A stretch of DNA of 12,679 nt, taken from Cytophagales bacterium. GTDB taxonomy: Bacteria > Bacteroidota > Bacteroidia > Cytophagales > Cyclobacteriaceae. Of the stretch, positions 6,979 through 12,679 are shown in pieces. Within the stretch, counting starts at the first letter, position 1; the number at the start of each line of letters is the position of its first letter. The translations under genes were made by a program, and so were the position numbers. The notes beneath the pieces are model-generated. The model did no database searches. It was given only the letters and a program-made list of their open reading frames with translations, and had not been told where the DNA came from. The stretch is taken from NCBI GenBank assembly GCA_003541895.1, contig DPLR01000549.1, positions 1 to 12,679 on the forward strand. Direction: 5' to 3'.

Positions 6979-9129
6979 ATGAACAAGCTCAAAGTCATTC
7001 TACTCAATCTTATCTTTTGCCTTCAGGTACTTATTACTTTCTTACTGCTGGCTGGCGATAAAATAAAATTGCCTTTGTGGCTTCAGGTGGCTGGAAGACT
7101 CCATCCATTACTCCTTCACCTTCCCATCGGCCTTGCCATTTTCTTTTTCATTTTAATACTCATCCCCAAACGGAATTACTTCCACCAGCAAACACTAGAT
7201 GTAATTACTTTCCTTGTTCTGCTTTTAACTTCTTTGTTGGCTTCGCTCACCGCACTCTTTGGTATCATGCTCAGTTTGCAGGGCGACTATGGTTCTGATT
7301 CTTTAACTCAACACAAAATCAGTAGTGTGGTGCTAAGCTGGCTATTGTATCTTTTTATTCTAAACTACGATTGGCTTAAAGAAAGAAGAACTATTTTTTA
7401 CGGAGTCAATGTCTTTGTCTTTGCACTTCTTTTTTTTGCTGGGCACACCGGATCAACTTTAACGCATGGAGAAAACTTTGTATTTGAACCTTTGTTGAAA
7501 GAAAAAAAAGAATCACTTAGTAAAGAGAATTCTTCCGTCTTCCAATTGGTTGTACAGCCGGTGTTAGAAAAAAAATGTTTCTCTTGCCATAATGAATCGA
7601 AGGCAAAAGGTGGTTTAGTGATGACATCCATCGCTTCTTTTAAGAAAGGTGGTAAGCATGGAAAGGAATGGGAAGAGGGCAAGCCCGATCAAAGCAATCT
7701 AATCAAAGTAATTCACTTGCCTCTTACACACGACCAGCATATGCCGCCCGATGGCAAAGCTCAACTCAGCAAAATGGAGATTGACATTTTAAAATTCTGG
7801 ATTCAATCGGGAGCGAACTTCGATATAAATTTATCAGCGTTAGCACCCAATGATTCTTTGCGAATTATTGCTTCATCTGTCAATATATCCAAACTCACAA
7901 CCGAAGAACGGATTTTTACTTTTGCGGCTGCATCCAAAGGCGTGGTTGATAAACTGAATTCTCCGTTCCGTTCTGTATTTCCTCTATATCAAAATAGCCC
8001 TGCTTTGCGTGCCGATTTTTTTGTGGCTGCATCCTTTGATGTAAAAGCTTTAGAAGAATTGAGCGAAGTAGAAGAACAGTTGGTTGAATTGAATTTATCG
8101 CGCATGCCTGTTACTGATAAAGAACTTGACATCGTTGCACGGTTTAAGAATCTTGAAAAGTTAAATCTGAATTTCACGAAAGTAAAGTCCGACTTGACTC
8201 CGTTAAAAAAACTGAAACACTTAAAGTCACTATCGCTTTCTGGAACGGAAGTCAATAGTGAGGCAATCAATCATGTCCTTTTGCTTCCTGATCTCAAAGA
8301 GCTTTTTGTTTGGAACACAGGTGTAGTGCAAGCCGATCAGGTGAAGCTATCTAATCAGCACAAAAATATTTTGATCACGTGGAATATTTTTAACGATGAT
8401 ATGCCCATCAAGTTAAGTTCGCCCATGATTGTAAACGATGGCGTGTTGAAGAAAAACGAAGCAGTAATTTTAAAACACGTGATGCAAGGAGTAACCATTC
8501 GCTACACATTGGATGGCTCCACACCCGATAGTTTGACAAGCGAAATATACAAAGCACCTATACCACTGCCAGGCGCTACGCAATTGAAAGCCCGTGCTTT
8601 TAAAGAAGGATGGCTGGGCAGTGATGTGTTTGAAACGATGTGTTACGTAGAAGGCATCAAAGCAAATCAAATGGAGTTGTTGTCAAAGCCCGACCCTTCC
8701 TACCTCGGAGAAGGATCAAAAAGTTTAATGGATGGTAGGAGAGGAACGGCCGAGCTTTTCAGAGAGCCTTCTTGGTTGGGCTACAGAGATAATTCATTTA
8801 TGGCATCCTTTGATTTTGGGAAGGAAGCACCAGCCATAAAAAATATTGTGATCAGTTATGGAAGAAACACTGGCTCTTATATTTTCCCTCCAGAGGAAGT
8901 GCAAGTGTGGGTGGGAGATAATGATAAAGATGCACGGCTACTTAAAACAATAAAAGTTCCGCAGCCTACAGCAAATGAAACCGCCAAAGTGGATGCGCTC
9001 ATTATCCCAGTAACAAATACGAAGAGCTACTATAAACTCATTGCAAAACCAGTAGCCAAACTACCTTCATGGCACAGCGGCAAAGGACAGAAAGGTTGGT
9101 TTTTTGTAGATGAGATTTTTTTTAATTGA
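6979..9129 (+). CDS. Membrane-anchored DUF2231 / cytochrome c / LRR / FN3-associated / discoidin-like fusion
   Basis: This 716-residue protein begins with a hydrophobic N-terminal segment and about four further membrane helices (about 5-25, 45-62, 74-98, 113-130, 139-157). These carry the DUF2231 His motifs HPLLLHLPIG (H42, H47), QHK (H112) and GHTGSTLTHG (H156, H163), which could hold haem b; that is my inference. A PSCyt1-like domain follows, with C200-x2-C203-H204 and M255 in DQHMPPDG. Residues 368-450 form about three or four leucine-rich repeats (LNLSRMPVTD, LNLNFTKV, LSLSGTEV). Residues 475-555 resemble the chitobiase C-terminal/FN3-associated domain (IRYTLDGSTPDS). Residues 560-716 look like an F5/8-type carbohydrate-binding jelly roll (SLMDGRRG, FDFGKEAP, VQVWVGD). 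The protein could pass electrons between a surface-bound substrate and the membrane. It is the last gene of the operon; no convincing terminator follows it. Confidence 0.85.
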   Translation: MNKLKVILLNLIFCLQVLITFLLLAGDKIKLPLWLQVAGRLHPLLLHLPIGLAIFFFILILIPKRNYFHQQTLDVITFLVLLLTSLLASLTALFGIMLSLQGDYGSDSLTQHKISSVVLSWLLYLFILNYDWLKERRTIFYGVNVFVFALLFFAGHTGSTLTHGENFVFEPLLKEKKESLSKENSSVFQLVVQPVLEKKCFSCHNESKAKGGLVMTSIASFKKGGKHGKEWEEGKPDQSNLIKVIHLPLTHDQHMPPDGKAQLSKMEIDILKFWIQSGANFDINLSALAPNDSLRIIASSVNISKLTTEERIFTFAAASKGVVDKLNSPFRSVFPLYQNSPALRADFFVAASFDVKALEELSEVEEQLVELNLSRMPVTDKELDIVARFKNLEKLNLNFTKVKSDLTPLKKLKHLKSLSLSGTEVNSEAINHVLLLPDLKELFVWNTGVVQADQVKLSNQHKNILITWNIFNDDMPIKLSSPMIVNDGVLKKNEAVILKHVMQGVTIRYTLDGSTPDSLTSEIYKAPIPLPGATQLKARAFKEGWLGSDVFETMCYVEGIKANQMELLSKPDPSYLGEGSKSLMDGRRGTAELFREPSWLGYRDNSFMASFDFGKEAPAIKNIVISYGRNTGSYIFPPEEVQVWVGDNDKDARLLKTIKVPQPTANETAKVDALIIPVTNTKSYYKLIAKPVAKLPSWHSGKGQKGWFFVDEIFFN

Positions 9130-9226
9130 GGTTGCGGTTTGGAGACTTTTAGTGAATTAGAAAATTACCAAAGAAAGACCTGCTGCAAAACTGTACCATG
9201 TGACAGACATAAATTAAGAAACAAAA

Positions 9227-9283
9227 CTACAACGCCACACTGAACCCGTAATGGAATATGTACAGTGTACTGGGCAGTAATTA
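9227..9283 (-). repeat. In-frame beta-strand-like tail and imperfect inverted repeat after the lipoprotein gene
   Basis: After the TAA of the lipoprotein gene, the same frame stays open for 17 codons to a TAG at 9227-9229, encoding LLPSTLYIFHYGFSVAL. Hydrophobic or aromatic residues alternate (Y, F, Y, F, V, L) up to a final Leu, as in the last strand of outer-membrane barrels. The DNA also forms an imperfect inverted repeat: ACACTG 9237-9242 with CAGTGT 9263-9268 around a 20-nt loop, extended by GCC/GGC (9234-9236 and 9273-9275) and TAC/GTA (9228-9230 and 9277-9279). It could be a gene remnant or a dispersed repeat. It does not match integron attC consensus ends. Confidence 0.4.
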
Positions 9284-10087
9284 CTCCGTCTTGGAAGCTA
9301 TATTCTGTCTCGGTACACCGAGAGAGGTCAGTTCCTCAATTTTATGTTCGTCAACTATCCACCGGATATTTCCTCTTTTAGAGATATCGTCATGAAGCAT
9401 AACATAAAATTCATCATGAGAATTTATAGTGTAAAACCGACTTACCTCGATGTAAGTTATTTTGTCACGAGGGAAACTATTGATTAGTCTTTGAACTTCT
9501 TCATAACAACATGTATAAACCCTACCGTATAGTCGATATTTTAACGGATCATCAGATAATTTTCTTATAGGGAAATTTACGACCGTCTCTTCACTTTGTT
9601 CAAATGCGTCAAGTGCTTCATCATGCAATTTGAATTTTGAATCTTTGCTGTCATTCAGGTAATGAATGATACTATAAATAGGAGGCACAAATTTGTTGAG
9701 AAGACTATTCTTGCCGCTATTGTCAAATTCAAATTTTCTTGTTGAGTTGTTAAGCGTGATTGTTATTGTCGCAGGTGTCCCGTCAGTCCACATACCATGG
9801 TCTTCTTTATATTCCTTTTTATTAAAACTCTCAGAAATTATATCTTCAAGTTCAGCAAAATACTCAGTCAACAAAAGGTCATTCTTGCCAAAGGAGTAGT
9901 CGATGTCGTTTATACTGCATTTACCATTGGACTTCTTTATGGTATAAGAAATTTGGGGTGAAAAGGAAGGTCTTACATTTAAACTTAATTCATACTCAAG
10001 GGTCAGAACTTTGGCATGTCCAAGGTCATCACTCTTTTGGCTACACCCAATTACAAGGAATAGTAATAGAAGTCTATATAATCTCAT
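9281..10087 (-). CDS. Hypothetical lipoprotein (orphan gene)
   Basis: The product is 268 residues from the ATG at 10085-10087. A GTG at 10103-10105 would add MSNNGQ, but the shorter form gives a normal signal peptide: MRLYR, then LLLLFLV, then IGC with the lipidated Cys at residue 15. The mature protein is a hydrophilic alpha/beta mix with pairs such as ITITLNN and a Cys-Cys pair in VYTCCYEE. I recognise no domain. The gene stands alone on the - strand, convergent with the redox operon and downstream of mnmE. It reads as more AT-rich than its neighbours (many ATA, AGA, TTT and AAT codons), which would fit an acquired accessory gene. Its 3' end abuts the odd repeat at 9227-9283. It is likely a real, exported protein of unknown function. 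Confidence 0.7.
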   Translation of the reverse strand: MRLYRLLLLFLVIGCSQKSDDLGHAKVLTLEYELSLNVRPSFSPQISYTIKKSNGKCSINDIDYSFGKNDLLLTEYFAELEDIISESFNKKEYKEDHGMWTDGTPATITITLNNSTRKFEFDNSGKNSLLNKFVPPIYSIIHYLNDSKDSKFKLHDEALDAFEQSEETVVNFPIRKLSDDPLKYRLYGRVYTCCYEEVQRLINSFPRDKITYIEVSRFYTINSHDEFYVMLHDDISKRGNIRWIVDEHKIEELTSLGVPRQNIASKTE

Positions 10088-10135
10088 TTGCCCATTATTG
10101 CTCACAACCTTTGGATATAGTTATTGCCTATACTT

Positions 10136-10147
10136 CACCTTTCGGTG
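10136..10147 (-). other. Small hairpin in the leader of the lipoprotein gene
   Basis: CACC-GAAA-GGTG, read on the - strand, is a perfect 4-bp stem with a GNRA-type tetraloop. It lies about 50 nt upstream of the lipoprotein ATG and about 80 nt after the mnmE stop. No T-run follows on either strand, so it is not a canonical terminator. It may be a leader structure or chance. Confidence 0.25.
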
Positions 10148-10228
10148 CGATATGAAATTTAACCGATCCAAATTAAAAATCCTTGTATGGTTTAATTTTT
10201 TTAAAGGAATATACCTTTTGTGCTTACT

Positions 10229-11590
10229 TTACTTTCCGATACAAAACTTAGAAAAAATATTCGCGAGCAGATCGTCTGTTGTCACTTGCCCTGTGATCTC
10301 CCCGAGGTAGTGTAGTGATTGGCGAATATCCATCGCAAGAAAATCTCCGGTGATTCCTGAATCCATTCCTGCAAGCACTCGGTTCAAACAATCATTGGTC
10401 TGAACCAAGTTTTCATAGTGGCGCAGGTTGGTTACCAACACATCGCCTTGCTTGAATTCTTTATTTTGGAATTGAGCTAGAATTTTTTCTTTCAGTTCAT
10501 TGATGTTCTTCTTTTGTGAGGCGGAGATAAATACAAAATTCTCTCGCGCTAATTTTTCAAGAAGCTCATTTGGTGCTTTGTCAATTTTATTGCCCACTTT
10601 AATCACCGGTGCTTTTATCTCCTTCACTTTTTCTAACTCGTCCGTTAGTTCTTCCAAACTGGATGACAGATCAAAAAGGTACAGCACCAACGAAGCTTTG
10701 TTGATCTTTTCAAAAGTACGTTCAACACCAATGGCTTCCACGGTATCGGTGGTCTCGCGAATTCCAGCGGTATCCATAAAGCGAAAATTTATTCCGCCAA
10801 GAATAATTTCGTCCTCAATTACATCGCGCGTGGTGCCCGGGATTTCAGAGACGATGGCTTTCTCTTCGTTGAGCAATGCATTAAGCAAAGTTGATTTCCC
10901 TGCATTGGGCTTTCCAGCAATCACGGTGGGCACTCCGTTCTTGATCACATTTCCGAAATCGAACGAATGAATGAGTGAATGGAGGTAGGATTGAATTTTG
11001 TGAATCAGTTTTTTTAAATCATCGCGTTTAGCAAACTCAACATCTTCTTCTCCAAAATCCAATTCGAGTTCAATCAATGAAGCAAAGTGAATCAACTCTT
11101 CGCGCAGGTTTTGAATCTCTTTGGAGAAGCCACCGCGCATTTGGTTGAGTGCTGCTTGCTTGGCGTTTTCAGTTTCTGCGCTGATGACATCGGCAACGGC
11201 TTCTGCTTGCACTAAATCGAAGCGCCCATTCATGAAAGCGCGCTTGGTAAACTCGCCAGGCGTGGCCAGTCGTGCACCATTTTTTAAAAGTGCCTTGATA
11301 ATTTCTTTGATGATCACGGGAGAACCGTGGCAAGAGATTTCGATGCTGTTCTCTTTCGTGAATGAATTTGGTTTTTTAAAAAGAGAAATCAGTACTTCAT
11401 CAATAATTTTTCCTTCGCTATGTATGGTGCCGAAGTGCAGCGTGTGCGTGGGTTGCTCTTCTAGGTTTTTTCCCCTGAATATTTTTTGAACAATCGAAAA
11501 TGAATCCTCTCCCGAAACACGAATTACGGCAATGGCACTTACGCCTTGGGCTGTTGCCAACGCAACAATGGTATCATCGATAAAATTCAA
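10229..11590 (-). CDS. mnmE: tRNA uridine-5-carboxymethylaminomethyl(34) synthesis GTPase MnmE
   Basis: This is a complete 453-residue cytoplasmic enzyme. MnmE works with MnmG to modify the wobble uridine of certain tRNAs, using a folate one-carbon unit and GTP hydrolysis. The N-terminal folate-binding domain (about 1-120) is followed by a helical domain interrupted by the G domain. The G domain has G1 GKPNAGKS (226-233), G2 PGTTRD (251-256), G3 DTAG (273-276), G4 NKID (334-337) and G5 SAS (356-358). The C-terminal signature C450-I-G-K is intact. An in-frame TGA lies two codons upstream and there is no in-frame ATG before M120, so translation apparently starts at the TTG at 11588-11590, giving MNFIDDTIVALAT. 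The start lies within a 7-bp tandem repeat. The upstream Nramp gene ends 38 bp before this start, so the two may be co-transcribed. Confidence 0.97.
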   Translation of the reverse strand: MNFIDDTIVALATAQGVSAIAVIRVSGEDSFSIVQKIFRGKNLEEQPTHTLHFGTIHSEGKIIDEVLISLFKKPNSFTKENSIEISCHGSPVIIKEIIKALLKNGARLATPGEFTKRAFMNGRFDLVQAEAVADVISAETENAKQAALNQMRGGFSKEIQNLREELIHFASLIELELDFGEEDVEFAKRDDLKKLIHKIQSYLHSLIHSFDFGNVIKNGVPTVIAGKPNAGKSTLLNALLNEEKAIVSEIPGTTRDVIEDEIILGGINFRFMDTAGIRETTDTVEAIGVERTFEKINKASLVLYLFDLSSSLEELTDELEKVKEIKAPVIKVGNKIDKAPNELLEKLARENFVFISASQKKNINELKEKILAQFQNKEFKQGDVLVTNLRHYENLVQTNDCLNRVLAGMDSGITGDFLAMDIRQSLHYLGEITGQVTTDDLLANIFSKFCIGK

Positions 11591-11612
11591 GATTCAAAAT
11601 TTAAAATTCAAA
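11585..11612. repeat. Four tandem 7-bp repeats spanning the mnmE start
   Basis: Read on the + strand, four consecutive heptads occur: ATTCAAG, ATTCAAA, ATTTAAA and ATTCAAA. They fill most of the gap between the Nramp gene stop and mnmE. The first unit contains the mnmE TTG start codon (11588-11590). Confidence 0.75.
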
Positions 11613-11616
11613 AGTA
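11609..11616 (-). promoter_or_regulatory. Possible -7 promoter element for mnmE
   Basis: Read on the - strand this is TACTTTTG, an exact match to TAnnTTTG. The nearest TTG upstream (11641-11643) is 24 bp away, longer than usual, so the -33 part is weak. A start about 7 nt downstream would leave a leader of roughly 12 nt before the TTG codon of mnmE. It overlaps the last heptad repeat. Confidence 0.25.
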
Positions 11617-11628
11617 GGGAAGAAAATA

Positions 11629-12679
11629 TTACCGCACGATCAACACCGGAATATTTACTCTGTGCCGCACGATATCTACCGTAGTGCCGAACACCAAATC
11701 TTTTGCCCAGTTATGGCCGTGTGCGCCCATCACCAGCATGTCGGCATCAAAATCATTTACAATTTGCGGGATGGTTCGCCTGGGATTTCCATATCCAATT
11801 TTGATTGACGTGTTGAAGCCTTGCTGCTTTAGTTGCTCGGCATAATTCTCAAGTGCGAAAGCATCTTCGTTCGCTTCGTGGTCGGCAATTTCACTTCCGT
11901 AAATCATGGCTCCGGCTGTCTCTACCACATGCAACAATAAATAAGAAGCGTGCGGTCCGCCTTGTGCTACTGCACTTTGAATTGTTTTTGCATCCACTGA
12001 ACTGAAGTCGATGGTGATCGCCACTTTTTTGTAGATCAAAGGAGTGAGTGAACTCAAATCTACGGCAGTACCATGCGGAATTGATTTTAGTTCAATCTTA
12101 CGTTTATCAAGCACAGGTTTGATAGTGATGTACAACAAGAGCCCGGCCGTTGCAATACAAATGGGAATCACCAAGAGCCAAATCAGAATGGCGTGCTCAG
12201 GATCTTTGTGAAGTAAATCAGTAATTTCTTGGATGACCAATTTTACGTTGAGGAAAATAATGATGAGGGCAATTAACCAGGCACACACTTTCATCCAGTT
12301 TTTAATGGCGAACACGCCCATCGTTTCTTTGTCACTGGTAAAGTGGATGAGTGGGATCACGGCAAAACCTAATTGCAAACTCAATACCACTTGACTTAGC
12401 ACCAATAGAGCTCCTGTTTTTTCTTCTCCATAAAAAATGATTACTAGATAGGCAGGTGTGATTGCTACCAATCGTGTCATCAACCTGCGCAGCCACGGAG
12501 CGATACGCAAATTCAAGTAGCCTTCCATTACCACTTGCCCTGCAAGAGTTCCGGTGATGGTAGAACTTTGTCCTGCAGCAACTAATGCTACTCCAAAAAG
12601 TATGGAAGCCCAATCGGTGCCGAGTAGGGGAGCGAGAAATTTGTAAGAGTCTTGAATGTCTGAAACTTCATACATGCCC
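11629..12679 (-). CDS. Nramp-family divalent metal transporter with C-terminal UspA domain, 5'-truncated by the window
   Basis: The frame stays open to the window edge, and the ATG at 12673-12675 is internal (residue numbers below count from it). Residues 33-47, AAGQSSTITGTLAGQ, followed by VVMEGYLNLRIAPWLRRLMTR, are the TM8 and following loop signature of Nramp/MntH proton-coupled Mn2+/Fe2+ importers. About five membrane segments are visible (about 22-50, 66-83, 88-112, 124-148, 161-187). The ion-binding DPGN and MPH motifs would lie in the missing N-terminal half. After a linker, residues 214-348 form a UspA domain starting YKKVAITIDFSS and carrying the ATP-binding G-x2-G-x9-G-T motif (G317, G320, G330). 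Such Nramp-UspA fusions occur in Bacteroidota. The stress domain probably faces the cytoplasm and may tune transport to nucleotide or stress state, which is inference. Confidence 0.9.
   Translation of the reverse strand, partial: GMYEVSDIQDSYKFLAPLLGTDWASILFGVALVAAGQSSTITGTLAGQVVMEGYLNLRIAPWLRRLMTRLVAITPAYLVIIFYGEEKTGALLVLSQVVLSLQLGFAVIPLIHFTSDKETMGVFAIKNWMKVCAWLIALIIIFLNVKLVIQEITDLLHKDPEHAILIWLLVIPICIATAGLLLYITIKPVLDKRKIELKSIPHGTAVDLSSLTPLIYKKVAITIDFSSVDAKTIQSAVAQGGPHASYLLLHVVETAGAMIYGSEIADHEANEDAFALENYAEQLKQQGFNTSIKIGYGNPRRTIPQIVNDFDADMLVMGAHGHNWAKDLVFGTTVDIVRHRVNIPVLIVR

Noticed and set aside
9130..9226. Terminator after the redox operon
   Set aside because: Only weak pairings are present (for example TTTGG with CCAAA about 25 nt apart) and no stem with a T-run is seen.
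9228..9279. Integron attC site
   Set aside because: The bulged stem-loop is reminiscent of attC, but the RYYYAAC and GTTRRRY end boxes are not present and no integrase is in the window.
10095..10107. lac-operator-like TTGTGAGCAATAA (- strand) before the lipoprotein start
   Set aside because: It is a short chance resemblance, the second half-site is missing, and there is no LacI-type gene nearby.
10500..10970. Antisense ORF (156 codons, + strand) inside mnmE
   Set aside because: It is Ser-rich shadow translation opposite the conserved G domain of mnmE.
1..12679. CRISPR arrays, tRNA or rRNA genes, transposases
   Set aside because: No regularly spaced repeats, no cloverleaf or rRNA signatures, and no transposase or integrase reading frame were seen on either strand.

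Overview
The window looks like a chromosomal piece of a Bacteroidota bacterium, most likely of the Cytophagales/Chitinophagales kind. The reasons are Bacteroidota-type lipoprotein signals, weak or absent Shine-Dalgarno sequences, a good Bacteroidota-style promoter (TTG, 20 bp, TAAATTTG) at 3160-3190, an Nramp transporter fused to a universal stress domain, and genes rich in AAA/GAA/GAT codons at moderate GC. The species cannot be named from the sequence.

Region 1 (1-3104, + strand) holds the 3' part of a GH65-type glycoside hydrolase that starts outside the window, a lipoprotein of the vanadium haloperoxidase/PAP2 phosphatase superfamily 18 bp downstream, and a small unrecognised ORF 19 bp further on. 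The tight spacing suggests one transcript. Region 2 (3160-9129, + strand) is a compact three-gene operon with 5 bp and 3 bp gaps, behind its own candidate promoter. It encodes a PSCyt1-PSCyt2-PSD1 (DUF1549/DUF1553) cytochrome-like protein with two CxxCH sites, a DUF1501 protein with a twin-arginine signal, and a membrane-anchored fusion of DUF2231, a CxxCH cytochrome domain, leucine-rich repeats, a chitobiase/FN3-associated-like domain and a discoidin-like C-terminus. All three are predicted to be exported or membrane-bound, and their domain families are best known from Planctomycetes. The simplest reading is an uncharacterised extracytoplasmic redox module, possibly acting on carbohydrates; its substrate is unknown.

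Region 3 (9130-10228) carries one orphan lipoprotein gene on the - strand, in more AT-rich DNA. Its stop codon is followed in frame by a 17-codon tail that looks like an outer-membrane beta-strand and lies on an imperfect inverted repeat. This looks like an accessory insertion or a repeat element between conserved genes.

Region 4 (10229-12679, - strand) holds a complete mnmE (tRNA wobble-uridine modification GTPase), which apparently starts at a TTG codon lying inside four tandem 7-bp repeats. Just upstream of it is the 3' part of an Nramp-type metal transporter with a C-terminal UspA domain, which runs off the right end.

The most interesting targets are the region 2 redox operon, the 9227-9283 element and the heptad repeats at the mnmE start.
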